From Pseudomonas azadiae (lineage in GTDB: Bacteria; Pseudomonadota; Gammaproteobacteria; Pseudomonadales; Pseudomonadaceae), in assembly GCF_019145355.1 (NCBI RefSeq), contig NZ_JAHSTY010000002.1, positions 1,860,001 through 1,924,000 on the forward strand: a stretch of DNA of 64,000 nucleotides, in the 5' to 3' direction. Numbering within the stretch: position 1 is the first letter of the stretch; each line of letters begins with the position of its first letter. Of the stretch, positions 54,560 to 62,572 are shown piece by piece. The translations under genes and the position numbers were made by a program. Under the pieces are notes generated by a model. It did not search any database, was not told the DNA's origin, and saw only the letters and a list, made by a program, of their open reading frames with translations.

Positions 54560-56548
54560 TTAAGAGGTGGTAATACGCCAGATCCCAAACGGCATCTGCG
54601 GCTCCAGGCGGGTCCACTGGGTCTTGCCATACCAGGTCCAGCGATGGCCGTTCATCAAGTCTTCGCCCTGTGTCTGCGCATCATCCGGCAGGCCCATTTC
54701 CCACAGCGGCAGCTCGAAATGCGCTTCCTGGGCATTGAACGGATCCAGATTCACCGCCACCAGAATGAAGTTGCTGCCATCTTCGCTGCGCTTGCCGAAG
54801 TACAGGATGTTGTCGTTCCAGGCGTTGTAGAGCTTCAAGCCCAGGTGCGTCTGCAGCGCCGGGTTCTGCCGGCGAATGCGGTTGAGCTGGGCGATCTCGG
54901 CGATGATGTTGCCGGGCGCGGTGAAGTCCCGTGGGCGGATCTCGTACTTCTCCGAGTTCAGGTATTCCTCTTTACCCGGTACCGGCGCGGCCTCGCACAG
55001 CTCGAACCCCGAATACATGCCCCAAAGGCCCGAGCCCATGGTGGCCAGCGCGGCACGGATCAGGAAGCCGGGCCGCCCCGATTCGTGCAGGAACGCCGGG
55101 TTGATGTCCGGGGTGTTGACGAAGAAATTCGGCCGGTAGCATTCACGCCACGGCGACTCGTTCAACTGCGTCAGGTATTCGCTCAACTCGGCCTTGGTAT
55201 TGCGCCAGGTGAAATAGGTGTAGCTCTGGGAATAGCCGACCTTGCCCAGCCGCGCCATCATCGCCGGCGTGGTGAACGCTTCGGCCAGGAAGATCACCTC
55301 AGGGTATTTGGCCCGCACATCGCTGATCAGCCATTGCCAGAAGGGCAGCGGCTTGGTGTGGGGATTGTCCACGCGAAAGGTCTTCACGCCCTCCTCGACC
55401 CAGCCCACCACGACGTCGCGCAACTCGGTCCAAAGGCCTGGGATTGCGTCCGCCGCATAAAAATCGACGTTGACGATGTCCTGGTATTTTTTCGGCGGGT
55501 TCTCGGCGTATTTGATCGTGCCGTCCGGGCGCCAGTTGAACCAGCCCGGATGCTCCTGGAGCCATGGGTGGTCCTGGGAGCACTGGATGGCGAAGTCCAG
55601 GGCGATTTCCAGGCCATGGTCGGCGGCGGCCTGGACCAGGCGCCGGAAGTCATCACGGCTGCCCAGTTGCGGGTGGATGGCCTCATGACCGCCCTCCTCG
55701 CTGCCAATCGCATACGGGCTGCCCGGATCATCGGGGCCGGCGGTCAGTGAGTTGTTCTTGCCCTTGCGGTGGCTGCGCCCGATCGGATGGATCGGCGGGA
55801 AGTACAGCACGTCGAACCCCATGTCATGGATCATCGGCAGCCGCGCATGCACGTCATTGAAGGTGCCGTGGCGTGCAGGATCGTCAGTGATCGAGCGTGG
55901 GAACAGCTCGTACCAACTGGCAAACAGCGCAGCCTCGCGCTCCACATCGATCGGATAGGCGGGGCTCACGCTCAGGTAGGCGCGATGATCGGCCTGGGTC
56001 ATCAGGTGCGCACTGTCTTCGTGCAGGAACTGCGCAACCTGCTCGGTTTCCAGCAGGCCCGACAGTTCGTGGTGCAGCAGCATCAGCCGGTCGCGCAGTT
56101 CATTGTCGCTGCGCTCGGCGGCTTGCAACACCAGGCTGCGCCCTTCCTGCAGCTCCAGGCTGACCGGCACGCCGGCTTCGTGCTTCTTGCGCAGCTCGTA
56201 GCAAAAGCTGGCGAAGGTATCGATCCAGGCCTCAATGCAATATTCGTGGGGGCCTTGCTGGGACACGGTGAACGCGCCTTCCCAGCCGTTGTTACCGACA
56301 TCGGTCATCACCACGCTATGCCAGCTTTCGTCCTGCAACGGTCGCCAGCGAATCAGTACGGCGAGTTTGTCATGACCGTCGGCGAACACTTTACTGGTGA
56401 CCGTGACGCGCTGGCCTACCACGGCCTTGACCGCAAACTCGCCACCGTCGATCACGGGCGAGGTGCTCTCGATCGCAATCCGGGGCAGCAACAAGGCCTG
56501 GGACAGCGGCAATCTGGAGTTTTCTGGAACCTGTGTCTGGGCAGTCAT
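54560..56548 (-). CDS. glgE: Alpha-1,4-glucan:maltose-1-phosphate maltosyltransferase
   Basis: 662 residues, GH13 subfamily 3. Transfers maltosyl from alpha-maltose-1-phosphate to glucan ends. Catalytic nucleophile Asp in TFRVDNPHTKP, acid/base Glu in FLAEAFTTPAMM; family-specific FPPIHPIGRSHRKGKNN and GWFNWRPDGTIKYAENPPKKYQD. N-terminal domain (about 1-200) includes a dimerising beta-sandwich and helical insert. GGGGA precedes the start. First gene of the cluster; together with TreS-Mak and GlgB it forms the complete GlgE pathway, tied to desiccation tolerance in pseudomonads. Confidence 0.96.
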   Translation of the reverse strand: MTAQTQVPENSRLPLSQALLLPRIAIESTSPVIDGGEFAVKAVVGQRVTVTSKVFADGHDKLAVLIRWRPLQDESWHSVVMTDVGNNGWEGAFTVSQQGPHEYCIEAWIDTFASFCYELRKKHEAGVPVSLELQEGRSLVLQAAERSDNELRDRLMLLHHELSGLLETEQVAQFLHEDSAHLMTQADHRAYLSVSPAYPIDVEREAALFASWYELFPRSITDDPARHGTFNDVHARLPMIHDMGFDVLYFPPIHPIGRSHRKGKNNSLTAGPDDPGSPYAIGSEEGGHEAIHPQLGSRDDFRRLVQAAADHGLEIALDFAIQCSQDHPWLQEHPGWFNWRPDGTIKYAENPPKKYQDIVNVDFYAADAIPGLWTELRDVVVGWVEEGVKTFRVDNPHTKPLPFWQWLISDVRAKYPEVIFLAEAFTTPAMMARLGKVGYSQSYTYFTWRNTKAELSEYLTQLNESPWRECYRPNFFVNTPDINPAFLHESGRPGFLIRAALATMGSGLWGMYSGFELCEAAPVPGKEEYLNSEKYEIRPRDFTAPGNIIAEIAQLNRIRRQNPALQTHLGLKLYNAWNDNILYFGKRSEDGSNFILVAVNLDPFNAQEAHFELPLWEMGLPDDAQTQGEDLMNGHRWTWYGKTQWTRLEPQMPFGIWRITTS

Positions 56549-56752
56549 CGAGCATCTTCCCCTTACGCCCTATGGACGCTCTTTGCTTGATCCGAATTCT
56601 GGTACGGCCACACTCTCCCAGAGCTGGGCCGCTTATAGGTCCGAGCTTGCGCCGCGGTTAAAAGTTCAGGTGGATGTGTCGCCATTGGGCGGGAATCAAT
56701 TTGCCCCGGTGGGTGTCCACCCACAGAGCAAAGCACAAAGGAGGCCACACCG

Positions 56753-56929
56753 ATGAATATCCCGATCCCGGCTGAAACGCCGGACCCGAATATCGACAAC
56801 CCGACCCTGCCGCCCACCGAGCCGGCGCCGGTTCCGGAAAAAGAACCGCCCGGAAACGAACCCCCGCCGGTCGAAGAACCACCGACGACAATGCCGCCGG
56901 TGATCGTCAGTCCTTCTCGAAACGCTTGA
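56753..56929 (+). CDS. Proline-rich small protein (58 aa)
   Basis: 58 residues, MNIPIPAETPDPNIDNP to VIVSPSRNA. The start has a near-perfect AAGGAGG with an 8-base spacer, strong evidence that it is translated. About one third of residues are Pro, many as PP or EPP, with Glu and no aromatic residues, no Cys, so it is probably extended and unfolded. No signal peptide. It is divergent from glgE and overlaps the 3' end of the convergent mgtC-like gene by 23 bp. Function unknown. Confidence 0.7.
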   Translation: MNIPIPAETPDPNIDNPTLPPTEPAPVPEKEPPGNEPPPVEEPPTTMPPVIVSPSRNA

Positions 56930-57398
56930 CGATTTTCGGCATCACGCTGAACACCGCCAACGCCAGCAACGTACTCAGTACCGCTGTCGATTCCCGGCCC
57001 AGCCCGGCCGAGACCCCAATCGCAGCGGTCATCCACAAGCCCGCCGCGGTGGTCAGGCCTTTGACATGGCCTTCGTCGTCATCCTTGCCCTTGATGATGG
57101 TGCCAGCACCCAGAAAGCCGATCCCGGCAATCACGCCCTGCATCACGCGGCTCATGGCATCCGCCTGGTTACCGGACATCTGCGGCACCAGCACGAACAG
57201 CGCCGCGCCCAGCGCCACCAACATATGGGTGCGCACCCCGGCGGCCTTGCCCTTGCTCTCGCGTTCAAAGCCGAGAATGCCGCCCAGGATCGCAGCCATC
57301 AACAGACGCACGGTGATCTGGGTGAGCTGCTTGGCGTCGCCGATATCGGCAAATTCGGCCTGCAGGGTTATCCACGCTTCATGCAACCAGGCTTCCAT
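56907..57398 (-). CDS. MgtC/SapB family membrane protein
   Basis: 163 residues with four to five membrane helices. Family signature LLMAAILGGILGFERESKGKAAGVRTHMLV in the N-terminal part and IAGIGFLGAGTIIKGKDDD, GLTTAAGLWMTAAIGV later. It lacks the ACT-like C-terminal domain of full-length MgtC, so it is the short SapB-type version. GAGG precedes the start. MgtC proteins inhibit the F-type ATPase and help in low magnesium; for this short form the role is inferred. Confidence 0.88.
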   Translation of the reverse strand: MEAWLHEAWITLQAEFADIGDAKQLTQITVRLLMAAILGGILGFERESKGKAAGVRTHMLVALGAALFVLVPQMSGNQADAMSRVMQGVIAGIGFLGAGTIIKGKDDDEGHVKGLTTAAGLWMTAAIGVSAGLGRESTAVLSTLLALAVFSVMPKIVKRFEKD

Positions 57399-57518
57399 TA
57401 ACGTTCCTCTGTCATCAATAGGTAATGAATGGACACTCGCGACCGCCAGTCAGTTGCCTGGAACCCCTGCGCTTCGTTGTTTCCTAACATTCGAGGGTCC
57501 ATCAAACAGGAGATCGGC

Positions 57519-57758
57519 ATGCCCCTACGTATCGAAAACCAACTGTGCTACTTCGTGCTTAATGACGATGGCCAGGAACACAGCGTGCCGGCGACCCGGG
57601 TCAATATCGCCACCGACACCGACAAATCCATGTCCTACGTGGAACTGGCGGCCGAGCGGATCTACATCACCGAAGCCGAGGCGGACGCGTTGACCGTCGC
57701 GGGCGCGCATGACGGGCGTCAACATGTAAAGGCCGACGAACCGGGTTCGGTGATCTGA
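57519..57758 (+). CDS. Small conserved protein, DUF3203-like
   Basis: 79 residues from ATG 57519 with AGGAG seven bases upstream. MPLRIENQLCYFVLNDDGQ, TDTDKSMSYVELAAERIYI and TEAEADALTVAGAHDGRQH read as a small beta-rich domain followed by a helix. I recall it as the Pseudomonas DUF3203 family but cannot confirm this. Function unknown. Confidence 0.6.
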   Translation: MPLRIENQLCYFVLNDDGQEHSVPATRVNIATDTDKSMSYVELAAERIYITEAEADALTVAGAHDGRQHVKADEPGSVI

Positions 57759-57772
57759 TTGATCGGTATCGG
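57759..57772. promoter_or_regulatory. Degenerate ANR/FNR-like site
   Basis: TTGATCGGTATCGG keeps TTGAT-N4-ATC but not the last AA. It sits 165 bp before ccoG, a gene typically linked to microaerobic respiration. Confidence 0.25.
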
Positions 57773-57785
57773 CACACTGAAAACC

Positions 57786-57816
57786 AGGCTGCACCCCTCC
57801 GGCCACGGGGTGCAGC
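57786..57816. terminator. Strong hairpin after the DUF3203-like gene
   Basis: GGCTGCACCCC and GGGGTGCAGCC form a perfect 11-bp stem with a 9-nt loop. Only a weak T tract follows (GATTGT), so termination efficiency is uncertain. Confidence 0.5.
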
Positions 57817-57936
57817 CGATTGTCGCAGGGATGCCTGCGCAGCCCATCTGATCCGCTTTTTATCGCCCCAGGTGAGCCTGTTACGCAAACAGCGCCGCGC
57901 GCATAGTTCATCCGCCTGATGGAGGCGGATGAGCGA

Positions 57937-59352
57937 ATGACCATGAGCGACAGAATCCCAACCGTGGACACCTTTGAGCCCCTGCACCCAAAGAAGGTGA
58001 AGGCCAAATCCAGCGATAACCTGATTCATACGCGCAGTTTCACCGGCCTGTTCCGCACCTTGCGCGTGGGCGGTGCAAGCTTTCTGTTCCTGGCCTTTTT
58101 CGGCACGGTGTGGCTGAACTGGGGCGGCCGGCAGGCCGTGCTGTGGGATCTGGCTGAGAGTAAATTCCACATTTTTGGCGCGACCTTCTGGCCGCAGGAC
58201 TTCATCCTGCTCTCGGCGCTGTTGATCATCTGCGCCTTTGGGTTGTTTGCAATCACCGTGTTTGCCGGCCGTGTGTGGTGCGGCTATACCTGCCCGCAGA
58301 GCGCGTTTACCTGGCTGTTCATGTGGTGCGAAAAAGTCACCGAAGGCGAACGCAACCAGCGCATCAAACTGCACGCCGCGCCCTGGCGCCTGGAAAAACT
58401 CGCGCGGCGCTCAGCCAAGCACGCCTTGTGGTTGGGGATCAGTGTGCTGACCGGGTTGACCTTTGTCGGCTATTTCACGCCGATCCGCCCGTTGGCCGCC
58501 GAGTTGCTGACCTGGCAAATGGGCGGCATCAGTTTGTTCTGGGTGCTGTTTTTTACCGCCGCCACCTACCTCAATGCCGGCTGGTTGCGCGAGGCGGTGT
58601 GCATGCACATGTGCCCGTATGCACGCTTCCAGAGCGTGATGTTTGACAAGGACACCTTGACCGTTTCCTACGACGTGGCACGCGGCGAGCAACGTGGTCC
58701 GCGCAAGCGCGAAGTGAAACCCGCCGACGTTGGCCTGGGCGATTGCATCGACTGCCAACTTTGCGTGCAAGTCTGCCCCACCGGCATCGACATCCGCGAT
58801 GGCCTGCAAATGGAGTGCATCGGCTGCGCGGCGTGCATCGACGCCTGCGATTCGATCATGGACAAGATGGGCTACGCCCGTGGTTTGGTGAGCTATACCA
58901 GCGAACATCAACTGCAAGGCGGCAAGACCCGCCTGCTGCGGCCACGCCTGATCGGCTACAGTGCCGTGTTGTTGTTGATGATCGCGGCTTTGGTCGTGGC
59001 ATTGGTCGAACGGCCGATGGTATCGCTGGACGTGACCAAGGACCGCGGCATGTTCCGCGAGAATGCCGAAGGGCTGATCGAAAACATCTACAGCCTCAAG
59101 GTGATCAACAAGACCCAGCAGCGCCAGGATTACCGCCTGGCGCTGGTGGACGCCGACGGCTTCCAGCTGCAAGGCAAGACCCGGATCAGCCTGGCACCCG
59201 GGGAAATCAGCGACGTACCGGTATCGGTGGCATTGCTGGCGGACAAACCGGCAAGCAGCTCGCAAACCCTGCGTTTCAAGGTGACGGATGTGGACGAACC
59301 GCAGGTTTACAGCGCTGCCGACAGTCGCTTTGTGGCGCCGTTAAACCGCTGA
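57937..59352 (+). CDS. ccoG: Cytochrome c oxidase accessory protein CcoG (RdxA/FixG)
   Basis: 471 residues from ATG 57937 (GGAGG eleven bases upstream); 57919 and 57943 are alternatives. Five membrane segments, first cluster region WCGYTCPQSAFTWLFMWCE, then the ferredoxin domain with CIDCQLCVQVCPTGID and CIGCAACIDACDSIMD (two 4Fe-4S sites), last helix and an Ig-like C-terminal periplasmic domain. CcoG is a cupric reductase for cbb3 oxidase assembly. No cco structural genes lie nearby. A REP element follows the stop. Confidence 0.93.
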   Translation: MTMSDRIPTVDTFEPLHPKKVKAKSSDNLIHTRSFTGLFRTLRVGGASFLFLAFFGTVWLNWGGRQAVLWDLAESKFHIFGATFWPQDFILLSALLIICAFGLFAITVFAGRVWCGYTCPQSAFTWLFMWCEKVTEGERNQRIKLHAAPWRLEKLARRSAKHALWLGISVLTGLTFVGYFTPIRPLAAELLTWQMGGISLFWVLFFTAATYLNAGWLREAVCMHMCPYARFQSVMFDKDTLTVSYDVARGEQRGPRKREVKPADVGLGDCIDCQLCVQVCPTGIDIRDGLQMECIGCAACIDACDSIMDKMGYARGLVSYTSEHQLQGGKTRLLRPRLIGYSAVLLLMIAALVVALVERPMVSLDVTKDRGMFRENAEGLIENIYSLKVINKTQQRQDYRLALVDADGFQLQGKTRISLAPGEISDVPVSVALLADKPASSSQTLRFKVTDVDEPQVYSAADSRFVAPLNR

Positions 59353-59380
59353 AATCTACTTGGATGGATGAAATCCAAAT

Positions 59381-59467
59381 GTGGGAGCTGGCTTGCCTGC
59401 GATAGCGGCTTATCAGCCACAGGTGTATCAACTGAAAGACCGTTATCGCAGGCGAGCCAGCTCCCAC
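59381..59467. repeat. REP/BIME palindrome
   Basis: 87-bp palindrome GTGGGAGCTGGCTTGCCTGC with complement between ccoG and the following regulator gene. Confidence 0.92.
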
Positions 59468-59509
59468 AGGTTGCGCTGCGTACACCCAAACATCTGTTCA
59501 AGGCCACCC

Positions 59510-60919
59510 ATGAAACGCTACGAAAAATTCGCCGACGACATTGCTGAACTGATCCGCTCCGGCGTGCTAGGCCCCGGCCAGCGGGTGCCGTCGGTGCGCT
59601 ATGCCAGCCAGACCTATGGCGTCAGCCCGTCCACGGTGTTCCAGGCCTACTACCTGCTGGAGCGGCGTGGCTTGATCCGCGCGCGGCCGCGTTCCGGCTA
59701 TTTCGTCAACACCCACGCACCCAGCCCGTTCTCCGAGCCGGCCGTGAGCGAGCACGTGCATGAGTCCACCGAAGTGGATGTGAGCGAGCTGGTGTTTTCG
59801 GTGCTCGACTCGATCAAGGACCCCAACACCGTGCCCTTCGGCTCGGCGTTCCCCAGCCCCATGCTGTTCCCGCTGCCGCGCCTGGCCCGCTCCCTGGCCA
59901 GCGCCAGCCGCGAAATGGACCCGCGCCTGGTGGTCACCGACATGTCGCCGGGCAACCCGCAACTGCGCCGTCAAATCGCCCTGCGCTACATGGTCGGCGG
60001 CCTGATGTTGCCCATGGAAGAACTGCTGATCACCAACGGCGCCCTGGAAGCCTTGAACCTGTGCCTGCAAGCCGTCACCGAACCGGGCGACCTGGTCGCC
60101 ATCGAAGCCCCGGCGTTCTATGCCTGCCTGCAGGTGCTGGAACGCTTGAAACTCAAGGCGGTGGAAATTCCCGTGCACCCGCGCGACGGCATCGACCTGG
60201 GCGCGCTCGCGCAAACCCTGGCGCGCTACCCGATCAAGGCCTGCTGGACCATGACCAGCTTCCAGAACCCCATGGGTGCTACCCTGCCGGAAGCCAAGAA
60301 GCAGGCATTGGTGGAACTGTTGCGTGGCCACCAGGTGCCGCTGATAGAAGACGATGTGTACGCCGAACTGTATTACGGCCAACACGCACCCAAGCCGGCC
60401 AAGGCTTTTGATACCGAAGGCCTGGTGATGCACTGCGGCTCCTTCGCCAAGAGCCTGGCCCCCGGCTATCGCGTAGGCTGGGTCGCGGCCGGGCGCTTTG
60501 CGCAGAAAGTCGAGCGCTTGAAATTGATGACCTCGCTGTGCCCCTCGATGCCGGCCCAGGCGGCGATTGCCGACTACTTGCAGCACGGCGGTTACGACCG
60601 ACACCTGCGCAAACTGCGCTACGCGCTGGAGGAACAGCAAAGCGCCATGCTCGCCGCCATCGCCCGCTACTTCCCGGCGCAGACACGGGTCAGCCAGCCG
60701 GCCGGCGGGTACTTCCTGTGGCTGGAGCTGCCAGAGCAGACGGATTCGTTGAAACTGTTCCAGATGGCGTTGGCGCAAGGCATCAGCATCGCGCCGGGGC
60801 CGATTTTCTCGGCCACCCAGCGTTTTCGCAATTGTATTCGCCTGAACTACGGTAGCCCGTGGAGCGAGGCGTCGGAGAAGGCGATGGAAACGCTGGGGCG
60901 GATCGTGCGGTCGTTTTGA
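59510..60919 (+). CDS. MocR-type regulator / PLP-dependent aminotransferase family
   Basis: 469 residues from ATG 59510 (MKRYEKFADDIAELIRSG). GntR winged helix (about 1-70: VPSVRYASQTYGVSPSTVFQAY) followed by a fold-type I aminotransferase domain. PLP residues: Asn and Tyr around TSFQNPMGATLPE, Asp in LIEDDVYAELYYG, Schiff-base Lys in HCGSFAKSLAPGYRVGW, and Arg in FRNCIRLNYGS. Compared with the regulator at 17716, the layout is that of YdcR-type proteins. Target genes unclear; upstream ccoG is oriented the same way. Confidence 0.88.
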   Translation: MKRYEKFADDIAELIRSGVLGPGQRVPSVRYASQTYGVSPSTVFQAYYLLERRGLIRARPRSGYFVNTHAPSPFSEPAVSEHVHESTEVDVSELVFSVLDSIKDPNTVPFGSAFPSPMLFPLPRLARSLASASREMDPRLVVTDMSPGNPQLRRQIALRYMVGGLMLPMEELLITNGALEALNLCLQAVTEPGDLVAIEAPAFYACLQVLERLKLKAVEIPVHPRDGIDLGALAQTLARYPIKACWTMTSFQNPMGATLPEAKKQALVELLRGHQVPLIEDDVYAELYYGQHAPKPAKAFDTEGLVMHCGSFAKSLAPGYRVGWVAAGRFAQKVERLKLMTSLCPSMPAQAAIADYLQHGGYDRHLRKLRYALEEQQSAMLAAIARYFPAQTRVSQPAGGYFLWLELPEQTDSLKLFQMALAQGISIAPGPIFSATQRFRNCIRLNYGSPWSEASEKAMETLGRIVRSF

Positions 60920-60935
60920 CAGACGCCACACAATT

Positions 60936-61084
60936 TGTAGTGAGCGGGCTTGCCCCGCGCTGGGTGGCGAAGCCGCCCCAAACCAGGCGACCCGGTTTTA
61001 CCCGGAACTCGGCGGTGTTTTTATTAGGGCGGCTTCGCCACCCAGCGCGGGCGGTGCGACGATTCGACAAGCCCGCTCACTACA
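60936..61084. repeat. 149-bp palindromic repeat (second copy)
   Basis: Near-identical to 42524-42672, including outer TGTAGTGAGCGGGCTTG and inner GGGTGGCGAAGCCGCCC arms and the GGTGCGACGATTC insertion, in the same orientation. It sits between two convergent genes. Confidence 0.9.
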
Positions 61085-61102
61085 AGATCAGGCAAGGCCG
61101 GT

Positions 61103-62572
61103 TCAGTCTTTGTCGACAATGGGTGTCTGCCCATCCCAGCCACCGCCCAAGGCGGCGATCAGTTGCACACTGGCCACCAGGCGCGACTGCAACAAGGTCA
61201 GCACGGTGCGCTCGTTACTCAAGGCCGTGGCTTGCACGGTGACCACGTCCAGGTAGCCGATCAGCCCGGCCTTGTACTGGTTCTGCGTGAGGCGCAACGA
61301 CTCACGGGCCGCCTCGAGCGCTTCATTGCTGACCACCGCCTCGTCCTCCAGCACCTTGAGCTGCACCATGTAGTTTTCCACTTCGCGGAAACCATCCAGT
61401 ACGGTCTGGCGGTATTTGGCGACGGTCTCGTCGTAGCTGGCCACGGTGCGGTCGACTTCGGCCGAACGCTGGCCACCGTCGAACAGGGTCATGGCCAGCT
61501 TCGGTCCCACCGACCAGAAGCGGTTCGGCAGGCTGATCCAGTCGGAATAGGTGCTGCTGGAATACCCGCCGGCCAGGCTCAGGCTCAGGTCCGGGTAATA
61601 AGCCGCCTTGGCCACGCCGATATTGGCGTTGGCGGCGATCACCGAGCGCTCGGCCGAGGCAATATCCGGGCGACGTTCAAGCAGTTGCGACGGCAGGCTC
61701 ACAGGTACCTGCGGCAGCGCCGGAATGTCTTTGCTCACCGCCAGGTTGAAGTTGGCCGGCGCTTCGCCGATCAACACGGCAATTGCGTTTTCCAACTGGG
61801 CGCGCTGCCAGATCAGGTCGATCAGGCTGGCCTGGGTGGTCTTGAGCTGGGTTTGCGCCTGGGCCACCGCGTCCTTGCCGGAGATACCGGCGCGGTATTG
61901 GTTCTGGGTCATTTGCAGCGAGCGCTGGTAGGTCTCCAGCGTGGCTTGCAGCAAGCGGGTCTGTTCGTCCATGACGCGCAACTGCAGGTAGCTTTGCACC
62001 AGCTCCGACTGTTGGCTCAGGCGCATCGCCGCCAGGTCCGCCGAACTCGCCTCGGCGCTGGCTTCGTTGGCTTCCAGGCCACGGCGCAATTTGCCCCAGA
62101 TGTCCGCCTCCCAGCTCACGCCCAGCTGTGCGTTGAGGGTGTCGCGGATACCGCTGCTGGAGCTGCTGAGGCTCGCGCTGCTGCTGCCGGTGCCTTGGCT
62201 CGCGCGGGTCTTGCCGGCGCTCAGGTCGACGGAGGGGTAAAACGCGCCACGGGAACTGCGCACCAGCGCCTGGGCCTGGCGAAAACGCGCTTCGGCCTGG
62301 GCCACGGTCTGGTTGGAGGTATTCAAGCGCTGCACCAGGTCGTTGAGCTGGCGGTCGCCGTACAGCTCCCACCAGGCGCCACGGGCCAGCGAATCGCTGG
62401 GCGTGGCCTGGCGCCAGCCCTGGGCCTCCTTGAATTGCGCAGGTTCCACGACTTCCGGGCGCGTGTAGTCGGGGCCGATGGCGCAGGCACTGAGCAGCAC
62501 ACCGCAGAGCAGCAGGCTCGCCACGCGGCAACCACGCAACGTGGCTAATCGGGCAAAGGTTGAATCGGTCAT
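61103..62572 (-). CDS. opmB: RND efflux outer membrane factor lipoprotein (NodT family, OpmB-like)
   Basis: 489 residues. Lipoprotein signal with lipobox LLSAC (Cys30), then AIGPDYTRPEV, the typical mature start of NodT/OprM-type factors. Two repeated halves with long helices (for example LRVMDEQTRLLQATLETYQ and SNEALEAARESLRLTQNQYKAG) and beta-strands, forming a TolC-like trimer. The start overlaps the preceding permease gene stop (ATGA), so the proteins belong to one operon. Assignment to OpmB comes from the muxC-like neighbour. Confidence 0.88.
   Translation of the reverse strand: MTDSTFARLATLRGCRVASLLLCGVLLSACAIGPDYTRPEVVEPAQFKEAQGWRQATPSDSLARGAWWELYGDRQLNDLVQRLNTSNQTVAQAEARFRQAQALVRSSRGAFYPSVDLSAGKTRASQGTGSSSASLSSSSSGIRDTLNAQLGVSWEADIWGKLRRGLEANEASAEASSADLAAMRLSQQSELVQSYLQLRVMDEQTRLLQATLETYQRSLQMTQNQYRAGISGKDAVAQAQTQLKTTQASLIDLIWQRAQLENAIAVLIGEAPANFNLAVSKDIPALPQVPVSLPSQLLERRPDIASAERSVIAANANIGVAKAAYYPDLSLSLAGGYSSSTYSDWISLPNRFWSVGPKLAMTLFDGGQRSAEVDRTVASYDETVAKYRQTVLDGFREVENYMVQLKVLEDEAVVSNEALEAARESLRLTQNQYKAGLIGYLDVVTVQATALSNERTVLTLLQSRLVASVQLIAALGGGWDGQTPIVDKD

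Noticed and set aside
59567-60931. 454-codon open frame antisense to the MocR regulator at 59510
   Set aside because: Codon-bias shadow without domain structure.
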